A stretch of 64,000 nucleotides of DNA from Crystallibacter degradans (GTDB lineage Bacteria; Actinomycetota; Actinomycetes; Actinomycetales; Micrococcaceae). The position numbers and the translations under genes were made by a program. The notes beneath the pieces are model-generated. The model did no database searches. It saw nothing but the letters and a program-made list of their open reading frames with translations, and had not been told where the DNA came from. Positions 17,122 to 25,875 of this stretch are shown here, piece after piece. The stretch's first letter is position 1; every line of letters starts with the position of its first letter. The DNA is taken from positions 62,001-126,000 of the forward strand of contig NZ_JABBCH010000001.1 in the NCBI RefSeq assembly GCF_012952295.1. Direction: 5' to 3'.

Positions 17122-17876
17122 TCCCGCTGTGGCTGCAGGCGCTGATCTGGGGAACGGTCGGCGGTGCGGCGTTGGTGGTTGGCTCCGCCGTATCTTGGAC
17201 GTGGCGGATTCCGGACAGGGTTGTCTCCACGATCATGGCCTTCGGCGCCGGGGTGCTGATCGCCGCGCTGGCCTTCGAGCTTGTGGACGAGGCCGCCGAG
17301 ACCGGCGGTCTCTGGCCCACCGCCGGCGGCTTCCTCGCTGGTGCAGTGCTGTTCGCTGGAGCCAACCTGCTGCTGGCGCGGCGGGGAGCCAAGCACCGCA
17401 AGCGCTCCGGCGAACAGCAGCCCAATGAAAACGAAAAGCCCGGCAGCGGCACGGCCATCGCCGTCGGCGCCCTGCTGGACGGAATTCCCGAATCCCTGGT
17501 CCTCGGGCTGGGCATGGTGGCCGCGGGGTCCGTCAGCCCGGCCATGCTGGCGGCGGTCTTCATCTCCAATGTGCCCGAAGGCCTCTCCAGCTCGGCCGGC
17601 ATGAAGAAGGCTGGACGCAGCGCCGGCTACATCTTCGGTGTCTGGGGCGGCATCGCTATCCTGTGCGGTGTGGCTTCGCTGCTGGGGTTCGCGCTGCTGC
17701 AGGGAGCGCCCGAGGAACTGATCGCCTTCATCACCGCGCTGGCGGCCGGGGCGATCCTGGCGATGGTCGCCGACACGATGATTCCCGAGGCCTTCGAACA
17801 GCACCACATCCTGACCGGCCTCACGGCGTCGTTCGGCTTTGTCATCGCTTTCGCCATCCACACCGCGGGAAGCTGA
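17118..17876 (+). CDS. ZIP-family divalent metal transporter
   Basis: Membrane transporter (252 aa), probably for zinc, resembling bacterial ZupT/GufA proteins. Eight predicted membrane helices; helix IV contains LLDGIPESLVLG and helix V ISNVPEGLSSSAGM, with the metal-binding His of canonical ZIPs replaced by Asp/Asn (DGIPES, NVPEG), as is usual in the GufA-like group. A basic cytoplasmic loop (about 90-112) lacks the His-rich repeat. Overlaps the permease gene by 4 bp. No metal-regulator site was recognised upstream. Confidence 0.9.
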   Translation: MIPLWLQALIWGTVGGAALVVGSAVSWTWRIPDRVVSTIMAFGAGVLIAALAFELVDEAAETGGLWPTAGGFLAGAVLFAGANLLLARRGAKHRKRSGEQQPNENEKPGSGTAIAVGALLDGIPESLVLGLGMVAAGSVSPAMLAAVFISNVPEGLSSSAGMKKAGRSAGYIFGVWGGIAILCGVASLLGFALLQGAPEELIAFITALAAGAILAMVADTMIPEAFEQHHILTGLTASFGFVIAFAIHTAGS

Positions 17877-18025
17877 GACCGCGCCGTGATGATTCCGTTG
17901 CCTCACGGGGCAGACAGATTACGGAAGGGTTGCAGGCCCCAATGGCCCCTGTCACCCAGAATCCATGAGCCGTAGGATTGATGTTGTCGCCGGCAACGAA
18001 GCCGGCCGAATTAAGGAGCCACCGA

Positions 18026-18073
18026 ATGCGTCGAGGACCTGGTCTGCCTACGTCCCGGGAAAAATCAGTATGA
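18026..18073 (+). CDS. Putative 15-residue leader peptide
   Basis: A short open frame (MRRGPGLPTSREKSV) with the best SD in the neighbourhood, AAGGAG, 7 bases before the ATG. Its TGA overlaps the ATG of the next gene (ATGA at 18070-18073), giving classic translational coupling. The next gene itself has no good SD. It may only be a translation-initiation device; no regulatory amino-acid run is visible. Confidence 0.45.
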   Translation: MRRGPGLPTSREKSV

Positions 18074-18363
18074 CTTCAATAGAAGCATTCTCGTCAGAAG
18101 GCCTGCGGTGGCGCGGTTGCACGGGGAACTCCGCTCCCGCCTCTGAGTCGTCGGCGCTTTGTCCCGAGGACGCCGATCTGGCCCGGACCATCGCCGAACA
18201 TGTCCACTGCGGGGAACCGATGCAGTTGGTCAACGCCGCCGATCTCCCCATCACGGCACCCCTCATGATTCTGACCGCCGAAACGGTCCTGCCTGAAGCG
18301 GCGGAAACAACCGTCCGCACCTACCGCTGCAGCTGCGGCTTCACCCTCGACTCCGAACTCTGA
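18070..18363 (+). CDS. Small hypothetical protein with a C-terminal Cys pair
   Basis: 97-residue soluble protein not assigned to a family. Four cysteines: one near residue 17, one in SALCPED, one in HVHCGEP, and a YRCSCGF pair near the C-terminus. The last resembles half of a zinc ribbon. The start is chosen because ATG 18070 is coupled to the leader frame 18026-18073; an ATG at 17965 lacks an SD. Sits alone between the ZIP gene and another small gene. Confidence 0.55.
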   Translation: MTSIEAFSSEGLRWRGCTGNSAPASESSALCPEDADLARTIAEHVHCGEPMQLVNAADLPITAPLMILTAETVLPEAAETTVRTYRCSCGFTLDSEL

Positions 18364-18504
18364 GTCAAGACCGGCGAGCGCTGGGCTGGATGTAGCTGAG
18401 CCCGCCACTCATATCCGGAGCAGTGCCGTTTCATAGCTGGAACATAGCTCCGCTTCCTACCGTGGATCCCAAGAGCACATAACGCATCGAGGGAGTGGTT
18501 GATC

Positions 18505-18720
18505 ATGACCGGCGCGGCAGACAAAGGCCTCCGCAGGAACGCAGTTCCCGTTACGCTCGTCATCCGGGCCTGGCAGGAAACGGGCAGCAATGGTTTCCGG
18601 GCGCGCATCATTCGTGGCCCACGCCGGGCCCGGCGTCCTGCGATCGAAACAACTACCGATCCCGAGCAGGTAATGAAGATGGCCCGCGAGTGGCTGACCG
18701 GCCTGCAGAATCTGCGGTGA
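18505..18720 (+). CDS. Small basic hypothetical protein
   Basis: 71-residue protein with beta-strand-like VPVTLVIRAWQE and FRARIIRG segments and a C-terminal helix (PEQVMKMAREWLTGL). The pattern is common in small actinobacterial proteins of unknown role. GAGGGAG lies 9 bases before the ATG. No neighbour suggests a function; possibly stress-related given the surrounding small genes. Part of the minus strand here also has an open frame, which I regard as a shadow. Confidence 0.6.
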   Translation: MTGAADKGLRRNAVPVTLVIRAWQETGSNGFRARIIRGPRRARRPAIETTTDPEQVMKMAREWLTGLQNLR

Positions 18721-18858
18721 ACACCTCCAGTGCCGGGAGCTGAGGGGCCGGCAAAAACTTTCTCGAAGAAATCCAATCCATGATGCGGGTCACTCCGAAG
18801 ACCTTGTATGCGCCCCACAACCGGGGCGTTGGCAACCCGCATTCTGGAGGATCCTTTC

Positions 18859-19635
18859 GTGAACAAGAAGATGCGTTTGATGACCATTCCCGCCCTGGCC
18901 CTCGGCGCCGTCGCCTTGGCCGGCTCCCCCGCCATGGCCCACGGCGATTCCGACCACTATCAGGCCAACCTCGGCGCGCTGAACGGCAGCAGCGCCAGCG
19001 GCACCGTCATGGTCGATGTCACCGGCAATCAAGCCCACGTCAAGATGGACGTTTCCGGCCTGGCCGAAACCTTCAACGACGCCGCCTACCCGCACGTCCA
19101 GCACATCCACATCGCCGCCCAGGGCACCTGCCCCGGTCCGGAAGCAGATACCGACGGCGACGGCGTGGTCTCGACCACCGAAGGCCACCCCTTCTACGGC
19201 CACATTGGAACCACGCTGGCTACCTCGGGCGACACCAGCCCCGATGCCGGCCTGACCCTCGAGGTCGGCGGCCAGGGCGGCGCCTACACCTACGACCGCA
19301 CGTTCGAGCTCAACGCTGACACCGCCGCCGCGCTCGAGGCGGGGACCGCCGTCGTCGTTGTCCATGGCCTGGATCCGGCAACCCTGAGCCCGGAGGCCCA
19401 GGAGAAGATGAGCGACCTCGTTCCGGAGCTGCCGCTGGCCGCGACCTCGCCGGCAGCCTGCGGCACGCTCGCCGCCTCCCAGATGGGCGCCATGCCCGAC
19501 GGCGCCCCGGACACGGGCGTGGAAGTGACGGAGAACAACACCACCGAGATGCTCGCCCTCGGCGGCGGCCTGGTGCTGGCCGCGGCGGCAGGCGGAACGT
19601 GGGTTGTCCGCCGCAGCATGGCAGCCAAGTCCTAG
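18859..19635 (+). CDS. CHRD domain-containing surface protein
   Basis: 258-residue secreted protein: signal peptide ending SPAMA (about 1-28), then a CHRD domain (about 30-190) with YQANLGALNGSSASGTVMVD, HVQHIHIAAQGTC and VVVVHGLDPATLSPEAQ. The C-terminal segment MLALGGGLVLAAAAGGTWVVRR is a membrane anchor with an RR stop. CHRD domains were first seen in chordin; bacterial ones are of unknown function. Start is a GTG at 18859 with GGAGG at 8-9 bases; an ATG four codons on is less well placed. It precedes a class F sortase gene by 24 bp, an arrangement implying co-transcription and surface anchoring, though no LPXTG motif is visible. Confidence 0.88.
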   Translation: MNKKMRLMTIPALALGAVALAGSPAMAHGDSDHYQANLGALNGSSASGTVMVDVTGNQAHVKMDVSGLAETFNDAAYPHVQHIHIAAQGTCPGPEADTDGDGVVSTTEGHPFYGHIGTTLATSGDTSPDAGLTLEVGGQGGAYTYDRTFELNADTAAALEAGTAVVVVHGLDPATLSPEAQEKMSDLVPELPLAATSPAACGTLAASQMGAMPDGAPDTGVEVTENNTTEMLALGGGLVLAAAAGGTWVVRRSMAAKS

Positions 19636-19659
19636 GCACGGCAGGACAGCACACCAGCC

Positions 19660-20337
19660 ATGACGATTGGTAGAAAAGGCCGCCGCGGACCAGCACTGCT
19701 GACCGCGGCGGCCGCCCTGCTCCTGACCGCCTGCGGCACCTCGCCGCCCTCGACGGCGCCCTCCCCCTCTTCCGCCGCCGCGCCGAGCTCCCCGTCCGTC
19801 TCCACATCCCGCCCTGCGACGGCTTCAAGCTCCGCCCCAGCCCCCACTGCCGGGCCGAGCGAGGCAAGCAAGCCGGCCGCCGTGCCCGCAGCCGCGCCCG
19901 TTTCGATGGAGATCGAGAAGATCGGGGTCTCCTCGGAGCTGCTCCACCTGGGCTTGCAGGAAAACGGCACTTTGGAGGTGCCGCCGGAGGATGCCGGTGC
20001 CCCGGCCGGTTGGTACAACGGCTCCCCAGCGCCTGGCGATCCCGGGCCGGCCGTGCTGCTGGGTCACGTGAACTCGCTCAGCCAGACCCCGGGCGTCTTC
20101 GCCCGGCTGCCGGAGCTGGCCAAGGGCGACAGCATCCGCATTGAGCGCGAGGACGGCACCAGCGTTGTCTTCACCGTGGACCGGGGCGAGCAATACCAGA
20201 AGAACCAGTTCCCCACGCTCGAGGTCTACGGCAACACCGAGGGACCGGAACTGCGCCTGATTACCTGCGACGGCTACAACCCGGACACCGGCATCTTCGA
20301 GGACAACTACGTCGTCTACGCCTCGCTCGCTGAGTAG
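19660..20337 (+). CDS. Class F sortase (lipoprotein-type N-terminus)
   Basis: Cysteine transpeptidase (225 aa) of the actinobacterial class F. A signal peptide with lipobox LLLTACG (Cys about 25) and a Ser/Pro/Ala linker (26-75) precede the sortase barrel. Catalytic His is in VLLGHVNS, catalytic Cys in LRLITCDGYN, and the following region NPDTGIFEDNYVVYASL includes the strand with the expected Arg position not clearly matched. It directly follows the CHRD gene. Sortases attach proteins to peptidoglycan or polymerise pili; class F substrates are poorly defined. Confidence 0.9.
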   Translation: MTIGRKGRRGPALLTAAAALLLTACGTSPPSTAPSPSSAAAPSSPSVSTSRPATASSSAPAPTAGPSEASKPAAVPAAAPVSMEIEKIGVSSELLHLGLQENGTLEVPPEDAGAPAGWYNGSPAPGDPGPAVLLGHVNSLSQTPGVFARLPELAKGDSIRIEREDGTSVVFTVDRGEQYQKNQFPTLEVYGNTEGPELRLITCDGYNPDTGIFEDNYVVYASLAE

Positions 20338-20430
20338 GTGTTTAAGACAAATCCAGCCACCAGGCACACACTGCAAATCAGTTTGATGAAACGTATCCCC
20401 AAATCCTTGAAAGCCCCATAGAATAACTCC

Positions 20431-20448
20431 GATCGGGATCGCCCGATC
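20431..20448. terminator. Short hairpin after the sortase gene
   Basis: GATCGGG/CCCGATC, 7 bp, 4-base loop, followed by ATCTTTT. Weak terminator for the CHRD-sortase unit, or a leader hairpin of the next gene, whose TTG start is 30 bp downstream. Confidence 0.4.
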
Positions 20449-20477
20449 ATCTTTTATGTTGGGGAAAGGAGACACAG

Positions 20478-22658
20478 TTGTCTCACACTGTTGTCCCGGC
20501 TTCTGCGCGCCTGAATCGCGCCAAGTCGGGCACTATTTTTATCGGCGTCGCCGCCCTGGTAGCCGGGCTCTTCGCCGGTCCCGCGGCTTACGCATCACCT
20601 GAAGGAACCGGTACCGAAACCGCTTCCGAATCCACCGCCGCTCGGGTGGAAGCACCGGCCGAGGTTCCGGTTGAGGCGCCTGCCGAAGTTATCGTGGAGG
20701 GACCAGCTGAGCCGGCCGTGGAGCCGCCGCCTGGAACCGCCGTCGAGACTATCGTTGAACCCCCTGTCGAATCACCGGCACCGCAGGAAGTTGAAGCCGC
20801 GGCTCCGATCAACACTGCCTCGCCGGTCCTGAGCGGCAATGCCGTGGTCGGCAGCACCGTCACCGGCACCATCGGGGAATGGCAGAACGCCGACACCTTT
20901 ACGTTGACGTGGACGCTGGACGGCGAGCGCCATGCCGGATTCTCGTCGCTGCCGCTGGCACAGACGGTGCCGAACAAGCTCCCGCTGACGGCCGATCTGG
21001 CCGGCAAGCAACTCCAGCTGACGGTGGAGGCCACAAACTCGGCCAGCGGCGACAGCGCCACAGTGTCCCTGCCGGCGGTTACCATCAAGCCGGGGATCTT
21101 CTCGTCCTCGGCCAAGGCAACCGTCAGCGGCCGTGCTGTCGCCGGACAGGTGCTCACCACTTCCGTCTCCGGAGCTGTCAGCCCCGGTGGTTATGCGCTG
21201 GGCTACCAGTGGTACCGCGGCTCGGCCGCCATCACGGGCGCAAAGTCCACCAAGTACACCGTGACTGCGGCCGACATCGGCAAGCCGGTCTCGGTCAAGG
21301 TATCCGTCAGCAAGGCCGGCTACACCACCATTGTGCTGGCTCCTGCTGCTCTCACGGCCGCCGCGGCGACGTTTACTGCCGCTCCCGCACCCGCCATCAG
21401 CGGCACGGCCAAGGTCGGCTCGAAATTGACCGCGAGCCCCGGTACCTGGTCGCCCGGCGGAGCCACGCTCGCCTACCAGTGGTACCGCGGCAGCACGGCG
21501 ATTAAGGGCGCCACCGGCAGGTCCTACACTGCGACGGCGGCGGACAACGGCAAGTACGTCAAGGTGCGCGTGCGCGCCTCCAAGTCCGGCTACAAGACGG
21601 TGGACAAGTACTCTGCCGCCAAGAAGGTCGCGGCGGGATCCATCTACGCCAGCAAATGGCCGACCGTTTCCGGCAGCGCCCGCTACGGCCAGACAGTGAA
21701 GATCTCCCACGGCTGGACCTCAGGCTCCTCGTTCAAGTACCAGTGGTACAAGAATGGCAAGGCCATCAAGGGCGGCACCAAGCACTACCTGTATCTGGGC
21801 TCGGGCTACATCGGTTCCAAGGTCAGCGTCAAGGTAACGGTCTCCAAGCCCGGCTACACTACCCGGACCGCCACGGCGAAAGCTGTCACTGTTGCCAAGG
21901 CCCTGATCACTACCAAGGCGGTGCCCAAGATCAGCGGCACCAAGAAGGCCGGTCACACTCTGACAGCCAGCGCCGGGTCCTACTCCCCGAAGCCCGCGTC
22001 CTACGGCTACCAGTGGTACCGCAACGGCAAGGCCATTTCCGGTGCGAAGTACCGCACTTACAAGCTGACGTCCTCGGACAACGGCAAGAAGATCACGGTC
22101 AAGGTTTCGGCGCGGAAGACCAACTACTACACGCGTGCGGCAACGAGCGCCGCGGTCAGCATTCCGCTGCCGCCGCGTACAGTGATCAGCCACGACGGCA
22201 TCTACCGCGTCGGATCCTCGTTGAAGCCGGGGCTGTACAAGGCCACCGGAACGGGCGACAGCTGCTACTGGGAGACCTTGTCCGGCTTCTCGGGCGACTT
22301 CGATGAGATCAATGCGAACTACTTCGGCTCTGCCCGCACGTATGTCCAGATCACGTCCTCCGACGTCGGTTTCGATACGTCCGGTTGCGGCAAATGGACA
22401 ACCGCTCCGACAACCGGCGCCAACGCATCGAAGATCACTGCCGACGGAACGTACCGTGTCGGTGTCGATATCAAGCCGGGCACCTACTATGGCTACAGCT
22501 CAGGCAACTTCTGCTACTGGGAAACCTTGAGCGGCTTCACCGAAAGTTTCGATGATTTGATCGACAATTACTTCGGTTCCGCTCGGATCGTGGTCACCAT
22601 CCCGGCCTCGGCCAAAGGCTTCACCGTTTCAGACTGTGGAACGCTGACCCGCAAGTAA
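20478..22658 (+). CDS. Secreted protein with five Ig-like repeats and two C-terminal CYWETLSGF repeats
   Basis: 726-residue exported protein. Signal peptide about 1-38 (FAGPAAYA), then a Glu/Pro/Val-rich region (about 45-110). Tandem Ig-like modules of about 85 residues follow, each containing a QWYR/QWYK core (LGYQWYRGSAAITGA, LAYQWYRGSTAIKGA, FKYQWYKNGKAIKGG, YGYQWYRNGKAISGA), plus a degenerate first module. The last 150 residues are two copies of a 60-70 residue module: DG-YRVG-KPG-Y then CYWETLSGF and NYFGSAR, ending in a paired Cys. Start is TTG 20478 with AAAGGAG at 7 bases. The tyrosine- and lysine-rich repeats suggest carbohydrate or wall binding, but no function is proven. Confidence 0.9.
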   Translation: MSHTVVPASARLNRAKSGTIFIGVAALVAGLFAGPAAYASPEGTGTETASESTAARVEAPAEVPVEAPAEVIVEGPAEPAVEPPPGTAVETIVEPPVESPAPQEVEAAAPINTASPVLSGNAVVGSTVTGTIGEWQNADTFTLTWTLDGERHAGFSSLPLAQTVPNKLPLTADLAGKQLQLTVEATNSASGDSATVSLPAVTIKPGIFSSSAKATVSGRAVAGQVLTTSVSGAVSPGGYALGYQWYRGSAAITGAKSTKYTVTAADIGKPVSVKVSVSKAGYTTIVLAPAALTAAAATFTAAPAPAISGTAKVGSKLTASPGTWSPGGATLAYQWYRGSTAIKGATGRSYTATAADNGKYVKVRVRASKSGYKTVDKYSAAKKVAAGSIYASKWPTVSGSARYGQTVKISHGWTSGSSFKYQWYKNGKAIKGGTKHYLYLGSGYIGSKVSVKVTVSKPGYTTRTATAKAVTVAKALITTKAVPKISGTKKAGHTLTASAGSYSPKPASYGYQWYRNGKAISGAKYRTYKLTSSDNGKKITVKVSARKTNYYTRAATSAAVSIPLPPRTVISHDGIYRVGSSLKPGLYKATGTGDSCYWETLSGFSGDFDEINANYFGSARTYVQITSSDVGFDTSGCGKWTTAPTTGANASKITADGTYRVGVDIKPGTYYGYSSGNFCYWETLSGFTESFDDLIDNYFGSARIVVTIPASAKGFTVSDCGTLTRK

Positions 22659-22672
22659 GCGCTTCTCACGGC

Positions 22673-22713
22673 AAAGGCCGGGCCGGTCTCTCCAGGGAGG
22701 CGGCCCGGCCTTT
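22673..22713. terminator. Terminator after the repeat protein
   Basis: Perfect 13-bp GC-rich stem (AAAGGCCGGGCCG at 22673-22685 with its complement at 22701-22713) followed by TTTT overlap. Good rho-independent terminator 14 bp past the stop codon. Confidence 0.9.
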
Positions 22714-22792
22714 TGCTGCCCAGAAGCCGTGGCTCAGCCGCCCCCGCCGTCGTCGTTAGTCGTGGTTCGCGTCCGGCAACCAATGCTTCCGT

Positions 22793-23095
22793 TCATCGCT
22801 GACGGGCGGGACCTCTTGGACCTCGGCGGAACCTGGGTCGTGTGGCCCGCCGGGCTGACCGCAGCCGCGTCGGCGCCCTGGTTCCTCCGCCCGCATCTGA
22901 CGGAGACGGCAGGAGTGGAAGCCCTGCCCCTGCCGGGACGATCTTCCGCCTAGCCCTGCGCGAAGCCGCCAAACCGGAAGCGGAGCGACGGGGCCGTGCA
23001 ACGGGTCTGTCTTCCCTTAGATTGGGTCCGAACACCAGCACCACAAAAGGCGTGAGAATCAGTACGAAGACGATGACGAAAAGGGTGAATTCCAT
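22793..23095 (-). CDS. Small single-pass membrane protein
   Basis: 100-residue hypothetical protein. The first 22 residues (MEFTLFVIVFVLILTPFVVL) form one membrane helix; the rest is an Arg/Pro/Ala-rich basic tail. GGAG at 6 bases precedes the ATG. Coding character after about residue 35 is weak, so the real protein may be shorter or the frame may be damaged. Convergent with the repeat-protein gene. Confidence 0.45.
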   Translation of the reverse strand: MEFTLFVIVFVLILTPFVVLVFGPNLREDRPVARPRRSASGLAASRRARRKIVPAGAGLPLLPSPSDAGGGTRAPTRLRSARRATRPRFRRGPRGPARQR

Positions 23096-23208
23096 GGCGC
23101 GCTCCTACCCGTGGATTCAGAATAGACGCCAAATAACCGGCACACAATGGGCTGGTTCGCAGGGCTATTTGCAGGCCCAGGAACCGTGGTCACGGGCTTA
23201 CTTTCGTC

Positions 23209-24561
23209 CTACGGGATAAGCGGGCTCGCAGTCCGAACGGAGGAGCCGACGTCGAGGATCCCGCGGGCAGTTGCGGCCGCATCCTTCTGCTCGGTAATCA
23301 GAGAGGCATGCGTTGCGCCGTCGATGACACGGTGCAGGCTGTTGGTCGAGAGGGAGGCAAGGGCTTCCTGCGAAGCCGTCCATCCCGGCCCACTCCCACT
23401 GCCTGCCATCAGCACAACCAACGGCTTATCGGTGAAATCCCTCAGCGCGGCAGCCTCTTGCACCGAGGATCCCGCCTGGAGGTACTCATCCACCGTGCTG
23501 CGTAAGTGGCTTGGTTCCACGCCGAGCAACCGGCCGACGCCAAGGCGAGATGCGCTCGAGACCAGTGCGGAGATTCGGCTGGCCGTTTCATCGGAGTCCG
23601 AGCGTGTGGACTGTGCTGATTCCATGGCTGGGGCCGGCGCCGTCGAATCCACGAGGACCAGGCCGGCTACATCCTCCGGATACTTGGCAGCGAAAGTCAG
23701 TGCGTAGAGACCGCCGAACGAATGCCCCGCCAGCACATAAGGTCCTGTCTCTTTCGCGCGCTGCAGCAACGTGTGAAGATCGGTCGCAATCTGCGCGCCG
23801 TCCTGCTGGGTCTTCGCCGGGTCGCTCCACCCTCGCCCTGCCCGGTCGTAGATGCAGACCCGGGTGTCATGGGCAACGGACGGTGCTACCCACACGAGGT
23901 CGGAGGACATGAGGCCTGCGCCCGGCTCCAGCACGACGGTAGGACTGCCCGAGCCGGTGCAGTTCAGGTACAGGCGGTGTCCGCCGACGTCGATCAGCTG
24001 ACCCTGCACTGGAGCGGCCGCTGCATCCGCCGCTCCGCGCACGGTTTCGTAACCGCTGCCCAGCGAAGCCAGAACCAGCATCGCGATCACGGGGTAGAGC
24101 AGGAAGCGCCCGCTCCGGCTACGGAGTTGCCGATTCGCCCGGACGATCATCCAGACCGCTAACACCAGCAAGGCGGGAGGCCACGCCCAGGCGAGTACCT
24201 CGTGCAGTGGAGAGCCGAACGCCAGCAGAAGGGAACCGCCCCATCCCATAAAGATTGCCGGAACAACGGCCCATTTCTGCGGCTGATCAGTGAACCTCAC
24301 CGACAGTGCAGCGAGCATGGCCCATCCCAGCGCAAGCCCCAGCAGGAGGGCTCCGGCCACGCCGCTCTCGGTCGCCGGAATAAACGGGGCTACGGCCAAC
24401 AGCGGTGCTGCGAGGACCCCGGTAGCCAGGGAACCGGCCACGATCCAACCGATGTGTCCCTTCCGCGCCGGACCAGGTCCGGGCGGACGGCCCCGGCCCT
24501 TGGATGTGGGACTTGTGGGGGCGGCAGCCGTCGGTTCCTGTTCCGCCGAAATGAGTTTCAT
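23209..24561 (-). CDS. Membrane-anchored alpha/beta hydrolase
   Basis: 450-residue protein: cytoplasmic Pro-rich N-terminus, four to five membrane helices (about 37-170), then an extracytoplasmic alpha/beta hydrolase domain. The hydrolase has the nucleophile elbow AGHSFGGLYA, an oxyanion-region EPGAGL (in VVLEPGAGLMSS), an Asp near LVLVDSTAP and a late His in IDGATHASLI. The combination suggests a surface-facing lipase/esterase or haloperoxidase-like enzyme; the substrate is unknown. Divergent from the GlxA-type regulator at 24660, with 98 bp between them. Confidence 0.88.
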   Translation of the reverse strand: MKLISAEQEPTAAAPTSPTSKGRGRPPGPGPARKGHIGWIVAGSLATGVLAAPLLAVAPFIPATESGVAGALLLGLALGWAMLAALSVRFTDQPQKWAVVPAIFMGWGGSLLLAFGSPLHEVLAWAWPPALLVLAVWMIVRANRQLRSRSGRFLLYPVIAMLVLASLGSGYETVRGAADAAAAPVQGQLIDVGGHRLYLNCTGSGSPTVVLEPGAGLMSSDLVWVAPSVAHDTRVCIYDRAGRGWSDPAKTQQDGAQIATDLHTLLQRAKETGPYVLAGHSFGGLYALTFAAKYPEDVAGLVLVDSTAPAPAMESAQSTRSDSDETASRISALVSSASRLGVGRLLGVEPSHLRSTVDEYLQAGSSVQEAAALRDFTDKPLVVLMAGSGSGPGWTASQEALASLSTNSLHRVIDGATHASLITEQKDAAATARGILDVGSSVRTASPLIP

Positions 24562-24659
24562 GCGCTAATGCTGTCATTCACCGGCAGCGGGAATAGATGG
24601 CAAAAATGACCTGTATGGAAAGGATTCTGCCCCGGCGCCTCAATGAGTACAGTGGGCAT

Positions 24660-25613
24660 ATGTACCGAGTCGTCGCGCTGGCACTACCGGATGTGGTCGC
24701 TTTCGACCTTGCCATTCCAGCGCAGGTTTTCGGCCACGAGGATGAACGGGAGCGGTACTCCTTCCGGGTCTGCGCCGGCGAGCCTGGCCTGGTGCCGACA
24801 ACCTCCGGGTATTCCATCCTGGCGCCGGATGGCTTGGACGCCCTTCTGTCCGCGGATACAGTCGTCGTGCCCGGCTACGCCCCGCTCAACGATCCGCCCG
24901 CCGAGGTTTGCGACGCACTGCGGCAGGCAGCAGTCAACGGATCCCGCATGGTGTCGGTGTGCACTGGCGCCTTCGCTCTCGCTGCTGCAGGTCTCTTGGA
25001 CGGCAAGCGGGCGACCACCCACTGGAAAAACGCCGAACGCCTGCGCACCCTGTACCCGGGCGTCGCCGTCGACGCAGACGTCCTGTACATCGACCACGGC
25101 AGCGTCAGCACCAGCGCCGGGGTGGCGGCAGGCATAGACCTATGTCTGCATCTGGTCCGCAAGGACTATGGAACTGAGGCGGCTAACAGCATTGCGCGGC
25201 GGATGCTTGTGGCCCCGCACCGGGAAGGAGGCCAGGCCCAGTTCATCGAACGTGCGATCGCCGCACCTTTGACCCGCTTCGCCGACACCTGCGCCTGGGC
25301 AAGACAAAACCTGGCTGCACCGCTCACGGTCGAGGACATGGCCGCCCATGCCGGGTGGGCATCCGGGAGCTTCACACGAAAATTTACGGCCGAAGCAGGA
25401 ATGACACCTTTGAGATGGCTAAACGATCAGCGCATAGCCGAAGCATGTCGGCTCCTGGAAACCACCGATCTGCCGGTGCAGGCGGTTGCCTTTAGGACCG
25501 GCCTGGGAACGACAGCAAACTTCCGGCTCCACTTCGCCCGGAAGTTTAACACCACACCGTCAACTTACCGCCGCCTTTACCAAGGCAGGAACCGGCAAGC
25601 TGCGCCAGCCTGA
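24660..25613 (+). CDS. GlxA-family transcriptional regulator (DJ-1/PfpI + AraC HTH)
   Basis: 317-residue regulator. N-terminal DJ-1/PfpI domain (about 1-170) with MVSVCTGAFALAAAGLLDG around the position of the family cysteine, and VDHG-like YIDHGSVSTSAGVAAG. C-terminal AraC DNA-binding domain (about 215-310) with two HTH motifs: TVEDMAAHAGWASGSFTRKF and VQAVAFRTGLGTTANFRLHF. ATG 24660 is supported by the family start (MYRVVALALP). It may control the divergent hydrolase gene; ligand unknown. Confidence 0.92.
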   Translation: MYRVVALALPDVVAFDLAIPAQVFGHEDERERYSFRVCAGEPGLVPTTSGYSILAPDGLDALLSADTVVVPGYAPLNDPPAEVCDALRQAAVNGSRMVSVCTGAFALAAAGLLDGKRATTHWKNAERLRTLYPGVAVDADVLYIDHGSVSTSAGVAAGIDLCLHLVRKDYGTEAANSIARRMLVAPHREGGQAQFIERAIAAPLTRFADTCAWARQNLAAPLTVEDMAAHAGWASGSFTRKFTAEAGMTPLRWLNDQRIAEACRLLETTDLPVQAVAFRTGLGTTANFRLHFARKFNTTPSTYRRLYQGRNRQAAPA

Positions 25614-25621
25614 ACCTCGTA

Positions 25622-25875
25622 GAAAGCTCCCCTCCTCCTCGGCCGCGAGGAGCAACTTACTGGCCCACTCAATGCATTTTGTGGCCTTGGCCCGGGTCAG
25701 GCTCTTGACGTTGTAACCGGCCTTTGTCGGCGTGGTTTTCCGCCTTGGAGTGCCGTCCGAGCGCGATCAGGCAGAAGGTATTTGAGGCGGCGATCCCGGC
25801 ATGAACCGCCAGAGTCGCTATCACGTCGGCATAAGACTCGGCGTCGTCAAAGCATTTAACTGGCGCGACAGCCAA
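25622..25875 (-). pseudogene. HEPN-domain protein remnant
   Basis: Minus-strand frames spell AESYADVIATLAVHAGIAAS and ALGRHSKAENHAD. After a frame change this continues with KAGYNVKSLTRAKATK and CIEWASKLLLAAEEE. Read together these resemble a small HEPN protein (the toxin partner of nucleotidyltransferases) with an internal deletion and a frameshift. It overlaps the end of the nucleotidyltransferase remnant. No intact start-to-stop frame covers it. Confidence 0.5.

Noticed and set aside
21100-22150. Repeated DNA around TACCAGTGGTACCGC considered as a CRISPR-like array
   Set aside because: The repeats are in frame, about 250 bp apart, and encode Ig-like protein modules.
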